Below the pieces are notes generated by a model that was given only the letters and a program-made list of their open reading frames with translations, made no database searches and was not told the DNA's origin. Both the position numbers and the translations under genes were made by a program. DNA of 64,000 nucleotides from Capitulum mitella (taxonomy: Eukaryota > Arthropoda > Thecostraca > Pollicipedomorpha > Pollicipedidae), in contig CP099848.1 in assembly GCA_030062745.1 (NCBI GenBank), positions 2,633,501 through 2,697,500 of the forward strand. The letters are read 5' to 3'. Below, piece after piece: positions 26,838-37,739 of the stretch. Positions within the stretch are counted from its first letter, which is position 1; each line of letters begins with the position of its first letter.

Positions 26838-27844
26838 TGCTGCGCGCCGGGAGGGGCGGCCCCGGTCGAGAGGTGAACGGCGGCAGGGAGTTTGGGAGCG
26901 GGCAGCGGGAGCCGGCGTCGGACCAGACCGGTCCGGTCCACCGCGCCGGCGGGCGTCACGGTCTCGGCGCGGCGACAGGCGCTGAACTGCGTCAGGCGGA
27001 CGGGCCGCCGGCCAACCTCGCCCTCCGGCCGGAGCGTGTGGCCTCTCCGTCCAGCCTGAGCGGCGGCCACAGCCGCAGGGACGGCCGCGGCGACCCGCCG
27101 CAGTCGCCGGCCGCCGGTGGGGACGACGTGACTCGGCCGGGCGGGCCGGGCCGGCCGCCCGCAGACGCTGCCCATGGGAGGCCGCGGCCCGTCGTGAACG
27201 ACCCGAGCGGGGAGCCGGATCCGACCGGAGGCCGCGCTGGCAACGTCCGGACCGTGGGAGGCCTGCCGCGGCCGGCGCCGGGCCGCGCCAGCCCGGCCGG
27301 CGACCAGCGCAGGTCCGGCGCGGACTGCGCCGCCGTCCGACCGACCTCCGGCCCGCCGCGCGGCGGCGACGCGCGCTCGCGGCCGGCCTCCGTCGACGAC
27401 GGCGCGTGCCGGGCCAGCCGCTCGGCGGCGGCCAGCCCGGCGCGCAGCCCGCGGCTGGCGCTGCGCCGGTTCGGCTCGGCCGGCCGTGCCGGCCTGGTGC
27501 TGGGCCGACTGCCGCCGCCACCGCCGCTGAGGACGGAGCCGGCCGACCACCCGCAGCCGGGCCGCGCCGCCCCCAAGCCGTCCGTTCCGCCCAAGCCGAG
27601 CGCCATCGCGCGCGCCGGCGGCGGCGGCGCCCGCCGCGCGCCCGGCAGCCCCGTGTTGCCGCCTCGAGTGCCGCCCAAGCCGCGGCTGGTCGGCGACCGG
27701 CCGTCGCGCATCCCGACGCTGCCCGGCTGGGAGCCGGCCGGCCGGCGTTCGGCCGGCGCCGCCGACAGCGGCGTCGTGGCGGGCCGCGCCGAGCCGGTCG
27801 CCGGGGGGCCGCCGGCCGAGGCGGACGAGGACGACGCCGAGCCA

Positions 27845-27881
<37 letters not shown>

Positions 27882-28002
27882 ATGGGGAGTGCTCCGGCTT
27901 GGAGGGCGGCGGCGTCCGTCGGCGGCGAACGGGCTGCGGCGGCCGGCGGCCTCGCACGGCCGCAAGCCCAAGCGGAAGTCGGTGATCATTACCGCGCTGT
28001 GA
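16121..28002 (+). CDS. APC: APC (adenomatous polyposis coli) tumour-suppressor homologue
   Basis: APC scaffolds the beta-catenin destruction complex and binds microtubule ends. Exons read: 16121-16197 (coiled coil, EKRWLYSQIDALQRKI), 16473/16485-16637, 17023-17178 (acidic Ser linker), armadillo exons 17467-17685, 18046-18214, 18701-18881, 19113-19242, 19615-19797, 20072-20220, then 20525-21664, 22491-22627, 22916-23274, 23689-23833, 24485-24694, 25047-25147, 25551-25873 and 26367 to the end. Armadillo marks include LMKLSFDEQHR, GMALTNLTFGD, VLRNLSWRAD and NACGTLWNLSAR. Downstream come a 15-residue-type repeat (PTDFSARYAEG), 20-residue repeats (VEGTPINFSTATSLSDL), SPSDLPDSP, SAMP motifs (CIKSAMPT, CISSAMPQ), Pro-rich PPKP motifs and SRIP at 27703. 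The N-terminal exon or exons are not resolved. The frame shifts inside 22916-23274. In the frame read, the stop is at 27985; another frame ends at 28002 with ITAL. Confidence 0.96.
21244..26600 (+). other. APC beta-catenin and Axin binding region: sub-feature map
   Basis: Positions of the short motifs: 15-residue-type repeat at about 21249-21290; 20-residue repeats at about 21385-21470 (TEGTP...YAFSTATSLLDL), 21559-21620 (ETPLVFSRSSSVGSL), 22930-23025 (EGTPLGFSRATSLSSL), 25650-25730 (EGTPINFSTATSLSDL), 25780-25850 (EGTPGAFSRADSLSDI) and a shorter one at about 26477-26530. SPSDLPDSP is at about 22512-22540. SAMP motifs are at about 23237-23274 and 26548-26595; a degenerate one (DDLLEQMIQQTMG) is at about 24646-24690. 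Long poly-Pro runs precede several repeats. The order resembles vertebrate APC and retains the central mutation-cluster-region architecture. Confidence 0.85.
24109..24516 (+). repeat. 102-bp tandem repeat, four full copies, ending at an APC exon
   Basis: Unit starts with GATGTACCC fall at 24109, 24211, 24313, 24415 and, inside the exon, 24517, so the period is exactly 102. Each unit contains TGTCACAG followed by GGCGGCTCTCGGTC and GGCACGCGGCTGATGTAC. In the last unit this same CACAG is the acceptor I use for the APC exon at 24485. Each unit also has GCTGTGAGAG, a GT donor-like site. A sub-repeat GATGTACCCSCGGCTGTGA occurs twice per unit. The period is a multiple of three, so long open frames arise on both strands. 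Confidence 0.93.
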
Positions 28003-30310
28003 GCTGTGTGCGGCCGTCGGAAGCTTTGTCGAGTTTGTGAACGTTTGACAGCCGGACTCTCAGGCGTTGTGCCATACGCTTTCAAAAAGACGACTGCAGA
28101 TTTGTGTGGAGAGAGGGACATCGGTACGAATGATTGCATCGTTCGGACTGTTTTTTTTCTGATATTTCTGTGGACTTAACGATTTTTCCGTCTCGCTGTT
28201 GCGGTGCGGTTTTTTCTATGGATGTGACTAAAGGATGCCTGACGTCGCCCTTTCGCTTGACTCCGTTGTGCCAAATATACTCGAATCACGGCATAGTTTG
28301 ATGCTTTTCCTGGGGGCGTGTAGGCAGGATGGATTAAAGGTCTTCAGAAGAAATGATTCATTGAGGATATCAATAATGTCTGGAATGATGGGAGAATGAT
28401 TCCTCATATTAAACGATTCAGATTTATTTCGTGGCCAAACTTTTGCATCTAGTAATTGATCTAGGGCAGCCGACCGGGATAATTCTTTTTGTCTTAACGG
28501 GCTTCGTTATATAGTTTTGTGTCATTACCACGACCCCTACACGTCTTTTTGTTTTCCTCTACCACTCCTGCAACAAATGAATAGAATTTTTACACTTCAA
28601 GCAGGATTTGGTAGCACTGGCAACTATTTTCAAATGGTGCGGGCGAACTGTGTTGTGCGTCTTGAGTCTAAAGTTTAAGCGGGTTATGGCGGCAGGATTT
28701 CTGGTAAATACCGGTTGAGCATTCTGTACGTAAAGCAGGATTATGCATCTTTGTCTTGTTAATGTGCTTGGCAGTTGAACCCCCTGATACGTCAAGTTCG
28801 ATGGAAAGACTGAGCAGTTTTCAAGGAGTGTGCCTGAACGTTCAACAAGAATATCGACGATACTGCTGACTTGTAAGTGTATAGGTGCTACTCGGCAGCT
28901 GGAGTATGGTTTGTTATGTTCGTTTTTTTGTAAAAGGGTATGATGAAACCGTAGTTTTATAGGCAGGTGAACAGTCTGAGTGGCCAGTGACAACAGAGGA
29001 GACACCATGATGTGGTTAGTTTTGCTGGTTGTGTAGGTACTTGATAGATGGAGATTGCTGGTTTGTTAATGTTCAAGAAGTCATCACTGCTCCAAAATGC
29101 ATTTACAGTGAATTCCTGCTATTCACAGGGCTTATGTATTGAACCCACCCCTGTAAATGAGGTGAATCTGAATAAACCAAACCTGTCCCCAAAGCTTCCA
29201 TTATTATATCCAGGTTATTCCCCTTACCATCAGACTGGCTATGATACCAGTAAATGCATAGCACAGCACAGTGATTCAGTCATATTTCCTAAAAAAAATG
29301 CATAGACAAATAGAGCACTCTGCTGCACGGCTGGCACTTCTGCACCTGCGGAACATATTGTAGGTCCATGATCAGGCCTGGTCACTAGGATAGAAATGAG
29401 ACATGTGGATGTATCAAAGGTATGCCACCCTTTGAGCCATTCACATGCAGTTTCTTGTGAGGAAAAAACATGAGATTTGTGTATACTGTAGAATCAATGC
29501 TTCCTGTGGCACACAGCACATACATATGGTAACTGTGTGGCATAACCATATAAAACAGTATTTTTCACTGCAAATGTGATAAAAGCACTGTGGCCCACAA
29601 GGAACAACTTCTGCTTTAAAAAATGGGACATATGCATTGATTTTTAAAACTGGTTTCCCCAAAATCCATAGATATACCAATGTACAATTGGTTAAGCCCT
29701 AAGTAGCAGGTGCCTGCTGCACTTTCCATGAAGTCTTTAGCATTTACACTGTTATTAAATTGCAGCATGTTTTGTAAACATTCAAACCATAATTTTATAG
29801 CCAAATATATTTTGCTGTGATAGTGCTTGTGCAATTTGCCCATAAACCTAATATGTATCAGGTGGCACTTCTGAGTACTAAATTGAAGTGCTTCTTTATG
29901 TGCATAATATGTGGCCTGGATGCTTTGTAAAGAATCATGTGATGAATGGGAATATGAGTGTACATGGCAGACTATTATTATGTATCCATAGGGAAATCTC
30001 AGAACCATTGATATTCATCCTGGTTTGCCAGTTTATTTTCATTCCATTTTGTCAGATGCCTATTGATGCCATGCCTTATTCACCATGATGTTATTTATGA
30101 TAATGTCTTTATGATGTACATGAATGTATAAACATTTTCCTGTCAGAGGTTTAATATTTTGATAACTGAAACACAGTTATATGCTTCAGGTTCTCAGACT
30201 TGCTGGTTCTGAAAAAAAACATTGGTAATATGAGAGGATGAGAACAGTGCTTGGTGAATGGTTCCTTAATGTTTTCATAATTGAGATTACATAATTTTTA
30301 CTTCACTTTT
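28003..30310. other. Spacer after APC and upstream of the KEN-box gene
   Basis: The first part is probably the APC 3' UTR, with ATTAAA at 28333 as a possible poly(A) signal. CpG falls sharply at about 28985 and stays low to about 30455. No exon of a known family was recognised, but the low-CpG block may be the 5' part of the next gene's transcription unit. Confidence 0.4.
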
Positions 30311-30346
30311 ACAGTGCTCTTCCAAGCTTTTTACACAGAGCCTGAG

Positions 30347-32678
30347 ATGGAGCCAGCCACCACCTTGGAAAACCAGCTGGAACTTGCTGGTGTGGAGCCT
30401 CCTGGCTGGGGGGAGCTGGACCTGAACCAGCTGACCCTCTCTCCACCCCAGAGCAGGCCGTCGCGACGGAAGAACCGCCGGCTGTCGGGCGTGATGCCGT
30501 GCTCCTCGCACCGGATGACGTTGCGCCGGCGCGGCCCGGCGTCTCCGCTCTCCCCCGTCGAGCTGTCGCTGAGCGCCCTGCGGCTGGACAGCGCGGCCGA
30601 GGGCGGCACGCCGGAGCCGGGGCGGCGGAGCAGGAGCCGGAGCCGGAGCAGGAGCCGCGACCGGAGCGGGATGAGGAGCCGGAGGAGCCACGTCCGGAGC
30701 CGAAGCGGGCGCCGCCGTCCGTCCGCCGCTCGCTGGCGCAGCTGAACCCGGCGCCGGCGGTCGGCGAGCCGGCGCCGGCGGCGCGGCCACGGCGGCGGCG
30801 TTCCTTCGCCGCGCCGCCGGCCGCCGCCGAGCCCGCAGCCGAGCCGACCGACGCTGGGAAGGAGAACGGCCGCTCGTCGCCGCAGCCGAGCGCGGCGCCG
30901 GCCGACGGCGAGCCGGCGCCCACGTCACGGCCACGGCGGCGGCGATCGTTCGCGGCGCCGCCGACTGACGCCGAGCTCGAAGCGGAGCCGACCGAGGGGG
31001 GGAAGGAGAACGGCCGTTCGCCGGTCGGCGGCCGCGTCAAGCGGGCGGCGACCGCCGCCGCCGAGGCGAGCCTGAAGCGCTCATGTGCCGACGACGACGC
31101 CAAGTGGAGCACCTCCACTGCCGGCGGCGGCGGCGGCGGGCCGGCAGCGGCGCGCCGCCAACAAGAAGCCGCGGCGCCGCGCCAGCGGCCGCTTCACGCC
31201 CGTCCGGGAGAGCCCGCCCGGAAGAGTCAGAGACCCCGCCGCCGACGGAGCCGGCGGAGCCGGCGGCGGCGTCTGCCGACCCCGGGCAGCGGCCGGAGTC
31301 GGCGCCGGAGCGCCGGCCGGCCGTCACCCTGCCGCCGGAGCTGCTGGACTACTACACCAACAGGAACTTTGTCAACCCCAGCGAGCGGCCGCTGGTGACA
31401 ATTCTGGAGGAGGGCTCGCAGGCGGCGCCGCTGCGAGGCCCGCGGCGGCGGTGCGCCGAGCGGGGCAAGGTGCGCCAGTGCGTGTTCGACCTGACGGCTG
31501 CCAAGCAGAGGCTGCGCCGCATCAAGGCGGCCCGGATGAACGCGCGCGCCAAGGCCCGCGTCCACAGGACGAAGTCGACGAAGACGTCGAAGCTGCTGGA
31601 CGCCAGGCTGAGAGAGCTGGACGCGTTCCACCGCGAGTGTGGCGAGTATGGCGCGGGCTTGGCAGACGAGACGCCTGCGATGAGCCATGTTCCGGCGCGT
31701 GTCACAACTGGCCGGGACCTTGCTCTTGCTGCTGGTGAACCGTCGGACGATTTATCGCGGTCGGTCTCGGAGATGACTTGGTCCGCGTCTCACGCGGATG
31801 CCGGAGCGGCGTGCGCGGTCCCGCGTCCCGAGTCGCCCGCTGAACTGATGGACGTAGATTCCGGGGAGCCGGAGAGGCCGGCGCTGCCGCTGAAGACCGG
31901 CGGGGAATGGTCCGTGCTGCCTCCGCCGCCGCCCGACGGCCCGGCGGGGCCGCTGGCCTCGTCTGGCCTGGCCGTGTGCGGGGCCTCGTCGCCTGCGCGG
32001 CAGATGTGTGACCTGAGCTCGCCGCCCGCACCGCGAGTGCCTGGTGCCAGTACTTCGCCCGTGCCGCTGGTGTCCGCACTGAGCACCCCACCCGCACCGC
32101 GGGTGCCTGGCCCCAGTACCTCGCCAGTGCCGCTGGTGTCCGTGGTGAGCACTCCACCCGTGTCTCGGGTGCCTGACCTTAACACCCCGCCCGTGCCTCG
32201 GATGCCTGACCTAAACACATCGTCCGTTCCGCGGGTGCCTGACATGAAAGTCTCGCCCGTGCCGTGGGTGCCTGACCTGAACACCCTACCCGTGCCGCGG
32301 ATACCTGACCTGAACACCCCGCCCCTGCGTGGCTTGCCCGACCTCAGCACGCCCCTCCGGTCGCCGGCCGGGCGGCCGCCGCCGGCCAGCGACGACGAGC
32401 TCAACTGCAGCCTGAGCAGCGGGCCGTCCGTGGTGCTGGAGCTGACCGAGACCAGCGTGGAGCGGCTCGACTCGCCTGGCACGACCGTCTCGCCCTTGAT
32501 CAGCGGCGGCGGCGCGCTGCCGCGCTCGGCGCTGCCGCAGCTCGAGCTGTGCGCCGGCGGCGCCGAGTCCTCGGACGAGGAGGCGGCCGGCTCGCCGCCG
32601 GGCCGCGGCCGGCTCAACGACGCCGTGCTGCTGTCGCCGCCCGTCACGTGCAGCGAGTGTAGCGGCCCGGCGGGCTGA
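30347..32678 (+). CDS. Unrecognised basic Pro/Arg-rich protein with two KEN boxes; possible Tantalus/PRR14-like
   Basis: The ATG at 30347 opens METATTLENQ-like sequence (actual MEPATTLENQLELAGVEPP); an exon may begin at 30315 after TTTTACAG, so upstream exons are possible. The product would be roughly 770 residues. It holds a twice-repeated block (RPRRRRSFAAPP ... GKENGRS), giving two KEN motifs as in APC/C substrates; basic NKKPRRRASGRFTPV; then ERPLVTILEEGSQ followed by a Lys/Arg-rich stretch to about 31640. The TILEE-plus-basic pattern recalls the Tantalus domain of PRR14 proteins, but this is a guess from memory. An 11-residue repeat region follows (31-33 bp units), then an acidic Ser end. 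The frame changes near 30619, 31122-31144 and 31211-31222, all in G or C runs, so the assembled protein is uncertain. Confidence 0.55.
32021..32345 (+). repeat. 33-bp coding minisatellite (11-residue repeat)
   Basis: Inside the KEN-box gene about nine to ten degenerate units translate to variants of VPDLNTPPVPR (also VPGPSTSPVPL and VPDMKVSPVPW). The frame is kept throughout, and unit divergence is mostly at synonymous or conservative positions, so the array appears to be translated. Confidence 0.8.
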
Positions 32679-33854
32679 CTCCTGGGCCACGGTCTGGTGC
32701 TCTGTGAGACGTGCCCGACGCAGGATCGGTTTTTCGCGGGTGGTGTCTGCGTAGTGGTGGCCATGCCCTTTCGGGAGAAGTGAGGAGCGTTTTTACTGTG
32801 TATGGAGTTTTCAGTAATCATATGAAAATGCGCCAGACTACCCTCGTTTGCGGTGTCAGGAAAGACTTGCATTAGCGGGAGATCTGGGGCCGGAATCCAC
32901 CGCCATAGCTGCAGTTTTCGTTCACCCCGGAAATTGCCGTTTGTGGTAGGAAGTTTGCTGTATCGTGACTTTTATAAACATGCGACGGTACAGAACTTGT
33001 CGAAAGCGTCAGCAGCTGACTACTTGAAATGCAGCTCGTAAACGGACATTGATATAGTGCATGCTTCATTGGCGGCGGAACCTCTCCAGAGATGGGAAGG
33101 GGCAAACCAATTTTTCACTTCGTTTCCTTCCATGCAACGCCATAGCGTTAATGTTCAATTTCGACCGGAGGTGGGAGACAGTTGCCCCCCCCCCGTCACC
33201 GTAATCCACCGCTCCTGGCATTCTTGGAAACAAAATCTGCACCGAGGGCTCTGGTCATCGAAGGAATGCAAATGTGTGGTAGAATTTCAGGTACCTGAAG
33301 AGAACTATTGGAATTGGGTCATACAACAGGCCAATGCTTTTTGTTCCCTGATCTACTCACGAGATGGAGTGAGTACAGGTCTCCCAGCCTCATATTCTCG
33401 AGGTCAAGTAGGTGACATCTCTGCGATCTGATCCCAGTGTAAATTTAGACAGTTTTGGCGTTCTCAGCACCGCGTAATACAACTAGCTTGGACAAATTTC
33501 TTGACACCGGAACGCAGCCTTCCTCAGGCTCTACACCTTCGATGGCGGCGCCACCGGCTCCTGGGTTGCTGCGTCTCTGGGCTGTGGCTGACCTAGCCTG
33601 GCGCATGCCTGAATAGTGCAAAGCATGCTGCCGGTGGCATGTTTGCGGCCACCGGACTCTTATTTCGTGTCTTTAATAGTGACATGTAATAGTGACATGT
33701 CTATTACTAAGTAAAACTGTCTTTAATAGTGGCATAATAGTGACATGTCTGGAAATGCCACTATTATATAGTGGCATGTCCACTGTATAGATTAGTGGAC
33801 TTTTATCAGAAATTCAACCGGGCGAACGAAACACTCCGCCTTGGGATGTCACTG
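32679..33854. other. 3' flank of the KEN-box gene
   Basis: No gene was recognised. At 33095-33190 lies a repeat word set (CATGCAACGCCATAGCGTTAATGTT, given here as the words CATGCAACGCC and ATAGCGTTAATGTT) shared with 48055-48170 and 48540-48620. At 33660-33790 short repeats of TAATAGTGACATGTC and a palindrome TGCCACTATTATATAGTGGCA-like core form a local array. Confidence 0.45.
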
Positions 33855-34430
33855 CGGATTATGCATGACGCTCACAGTTCGTACAATTGATGAACATATT
33901 TTGTCAGCAAAACGAAACGAACCAAGCACCGGCGCCTTCGCTCACCATTGTTCGAGTAACGCATTGTTTTCTGTCTGTGTGATTTCGACTTTTTGAGATA
34001 ACACTGAAGGTCGATGTCGACGAGAATCAGGCCATATATTTCGGGCGATTTCGCTCGTTCTTGGACGCTGGTCGAGTACAGAGTCACCAGTGTCTAAGGA
34101 CAAGCGAAATCGTCCGAAATACATGGTCCGATTTTTATCGAGATCGACCTTCAGTGTTATACGAAAAATCGAAATCACATAAACGAATCTGAAGCGACAA
34201 CGTGAAATAAACGACAACGAAATGACATTGCATCAACCTATAATTTTCTGTCTTGTTCATGGACGCATCACTCAGTATTGGCCAAGGCTTGGCGATTAGC
34301 GCCGTACTCTTGTTGTCATGTCCTGTTACTCGTCAGGAGTCAGTCAGTTGTCTGGATTATGCATTGCGCTCACAGTTCGTGCAGTTCATGAACAGAGTTC
34401 GTCAGCAAGAACCTTTGACCCAAGGGCGCC
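33855..34430. repeat. Direct repeats flanking a 200-bp hairpin element
   Basis: Similar sequence occurs at 33855-33933 and 34352-34430 in the same orientation: GGATTATGCAT, GCTCACAGTTCGT, TTGTCAGCAA or TCGTCAGCAA, and GGCGCC. Between them, 33978-34179 is a nearly complete palindrome: GTGATTTCGA ... TAACACTGAAGGTCGAT pairs with ATCGACCTTCAGTGTTA ... TCGAAATCAC. This looks like a MITE-type hairpin element in or near a duplicated host or element sequence. Confidence 0.7.
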
Positions 34431-35049
34431 ATATTTGCCTTTATGCCGTTCGAATTGTTTTTCGTCTTCCGTAATTTCGTAATCATTCCAAGCTCATTGA
34501 CCTGTGCGGAGGATCGGGAGGGTCGAGCCGCCGGCGTAAATCGACAATAACATTCTGCTGCGTTCCTGCGACATAAACTGTGGTACGTCTGGCGTATTTT
34601 CGCCTTTTAAAGATGTTTTACGCATCACAGGAGATTTCTGAGTTATTGGGGGGTCCACGTAGCATTTCAGAACGTTTCTCCCCATGTTCCACATTGATCG
34701 TTCCATTCTATTCCGGTCATTGCTATGGCCCGAATGTTGATATCTTTGAACATTGGGGTGTCCGGACCCCCTTGTCCCCTCTGGATCGTGAGCCATTATT
34801 GTATGCAATAAGCTTTGTCACAAAGCAACTGCTCTGCAAAGGGTCCTGAAATTTGACATTAATTCAGTGATGCCTGGACTGTATGAACATGTTGCATGAG
34901 GTGAAATGATGCAAGATAAAACTGTTTCCATCAGTTTATTTTGCCTGAGGTAAAGACACTGGCCAAAAAGTGAACAAATGAGTAAACAAATCCAAGTGGT
35001 GAACCTGGTAGAAGCAGGCAAACATTGCTTGATAACATAGTGCTGTTGA

Positions 35050-35430
35050 CCTGGGTAATCCTTTAGAAGCGTGCGCCATAAACCAAGCACACTGGATGAC
35101 ACATATACGGCGCGCGTGGCAAAAGGAGACGTCAGCTGTTGCAAGAAACAACAACATTATGCACTGGAGCTCCAGGGTCGTGGATCACCTACTATTCGCT
35201 AACCTAACCTAACCTAACCTAACCTAACCTTACCTAACCTAACCTAACCTAACCTAACCTACTGTGTAAAACGAGCGAATAGTAGGTGATCTACGACTTG
35301 GAGCTCCAGTGCATAATGTTGTTGTTTCTTGCAACAGCTGACATCTCCTTTTGCCACGCGCGCCGTATATGTGTCATCCAGTGTGCTTGGTTTATGGCGT
35401 GCGCTTCTAAAGGATTGCCGTTGACCTGTT
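35050..35430. mobile_element. Inverted repeat enclosing (AACCT)n, the arthropod telomere repeat
   Basis: The left arm, about 35050-35200, and right arm, about 35274-35430, are reverse complements of about 150 bp with few differences (shared words: GCGAATAGTAGGTGATC, GGAGCTCCAGTGCATAATG, TTGTTGTTTCTTGCAACAGC, CCACGCGCGCCGTATATG, GTGCTTGGTTTATGGCG). The spacer 35201-35260 is (AACCT)n, which on the other strand is (TTAGG)n. The arms keep CpG although both flanks are CpG-depleted. A decayed relative lies at 49570-49745. Confidence 0.85.
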
Positions 35431-36379
35431 TGTTAGATGTTGTGTGCACAGATTTAATAATAAACTGTAATTCTTTTATATACAGATACAAAAATAGTAG
35501 AGGACACAATATTTTGACAAACTTGCTGGCTTGGGTGTTATCTCCAAAGGTACTCACCCATGCCAGACAAGAGGGGTTTTCATTCACATTGCCAACAAGG
35601 GGAGTTAGTAGGCTCCCCTAACCATTTGGTCCCCTAATTAAACTAGAGCCATGGGAGAAAAAACAATCAATACCTGTGTGCCCAAGAAAGCGCAGCAATA
35701 CCAGTCTTGACTTGGCCAGGTCGACCAGAGATGTTCTAAGCAAGGACAAATGTTCAGATATTCTTGGGAAATATATGTTGATTTTGTTGAAGTAACAATA
35801 GTACATTTGGTTCCAAATAGACCTATAATCTTCTCCTCCATCATATTCATTGCTAAAAATTAATGCATGAATATTCTAAGGTAAAATGGCCATCTTGGGT
35901 CATTGACCTGTGTTGATCTTAAAAAAAATCATTTATTTATCTAAAGTGTAGATTGTTAACATGTAGATTACCACTCTGAACCAATTTCATACATCCAGTT
36001 GTGATAACCTTGCATAGTCCTCCCCTGTGAAGACATCACTAGACTAGCTGTGAAGCATCTTTATCTTCTCTGTTGTCTGAGCTGAGTATCCATGTGGTCT
36101 TCCTAGTTCTTCCAACTGCACTTGCATATGCAGTTGGTGGCTACATCTTTGGTAAGACTGTGGCTCATTCAGCCCATCATGGTAATCTCCCCTTCCTTCT
36201 CAAAGAGGAGTTTCCAAGTAAGCTTTCTGAGTCCATTTCTTGCCTTCTTGAAGCCAGTTTAATCAGAAGGATGCCCATTATATCATGGGTCTCTAGGTGT
36301 CATGCAGCTTATCCTTATTTTTTTTAGCACAGGCTAGTTTCTTGTTGCAGGGTGGATGTTTCCTGGCCTGCCTGTGCTT

Positions 36380-36600
36380 TTGCAGCAGGATTTCCAGTGG
36401 CTATACTCAGATTGGGCTGGTATCAGGGATGGAAATTTAGTTTTTGCTCTTGGTGTCAGAATATAATTTTGATTTTGGAGTGCAGAATTTTACAAAGAGT
36501 AGAACTGTTTCAGTTTGCCATTCTTCATGCAAGTCAGTTATGATGTCATGCCTGCTTCTTACTGAATGGAGATAGGGGCATTTGCTTGTGGAGTTTGACA
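36380..36600 (+). repeat. Dispersed repeat (inverse copy at 51845-52020)
   Basis: Shared words with the complement of 51845-52020 in the same order: GGTGTCAGA, TTTTGGAGTGCA or TTTTGGAGTACA, GCAGAATT or AAAATTCTGCA, CAGTTATGA and CATGCCTGCTT or CATACCTGCTT. The sequence is non-coding and CpG-poor. Probable old transposable-element fragment. Confidence 0.6.
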
Positions 36601-37739
36601 TTTGTCAGCATGGTTATAATGCAGCTTTTTGATGGAGGTGCAAGATCACACTATTGGACTATAAGATATTTATGGAACACATATTTCCTGGTTTCCCTTG
36701 AACACCAAAATCCAACACCTTTTTGAACCTTGGTTAGCACATTTCCAAGACTATACCAGGCATCCTGCACAAGTTTTGGAGCTTTGGTTTTGGGGGTTTT
36801 GAAATGCATGGTTGGAACCCAAGTTTTCTTAGATTCATAATTGCCTTTGGCCTGAAAATGTATTAATGCGGTACTGTGAAGCTGTTGTGAAGCTGAGACA
36901 GTGAGGGCTAACCCCTTAAATTTGATCATAGTTACATGGTCTGTTGTGTGGTGTTATGTTTGCCATGGCCCATCCATAGCCCATTAATCCTAGTCAAATT
37001 AAGGAAAGGTAGATATGGCATGTTTTTCTCCCAGGTAAAAAATCATAGATGTTTGGTTGTTTAACTCTCTGCAACTTGTAACATAGATTTGTCTCCAGTT
37101 CACCCTAACCATATTCCTTTGTGGGGGATGGGACTTCAGAAGCCCCCTCCTGGTTTTTTGTCTGCCATTTCCAGGATTTGTGAAGCAGCTTCATGAAAGC
37201 TGGCCACTTTCCCATCTGTTTTGACCAGGCATTTCATCCTATTTTCATAATTTCACTGCTCAGGGGCAGAACCAGGTCATGTTTTTGGGGGCATCTTAGG
37301 GCATTTTGGGCTCTGTTGAGAGGTGAAGGAAAAATGGCTGCAAAAAATATAGTTCTTAAGACAGAACTTAAAATTTGATGTGAACTTAATAAATAACTGG
37401 GCAAACACAACTAATGCTTTTGTTGACCTGAGGTCACTTTATAGTGCAAAGTCAAGGTCAAAAGCCAAAATTTGGTTGTATGTGAATGGTTTTGATGCTA
37501 TTTTTTTCATAAGCAAAGACTGGAATAAACGTAGCTTGGCACTGCTTTTTACTTGTGTTTCCAATTTTAGGTCAATGTTAGGTCGGGTCATGGAGGCGTG
37601 ACCTAAGATGCCTGTGCACATACTCTATATCACTGCAGTCATAAACAGGAGTTTAAGAAATGTAGGCCATTCAAATGACCAGAGACGTTTTAAAACACTA
37701 CAAGAAGAACCCAAGGTCATTATGTGTGGCCACCTGAGG

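Noticed and set aside
26249..28139. Long minus-strand open frames of 433 and 522 residues
   Set aside because: Antisense shadows of the last APC exon, open because of extreme GC content.
35201..35260. Chromosome end or telomere junction
   Set aside because: The TTAGG repeats are short, flanked on both sides by ordinary sequence and enclosed by an inverted repeat, so they are interstitial.
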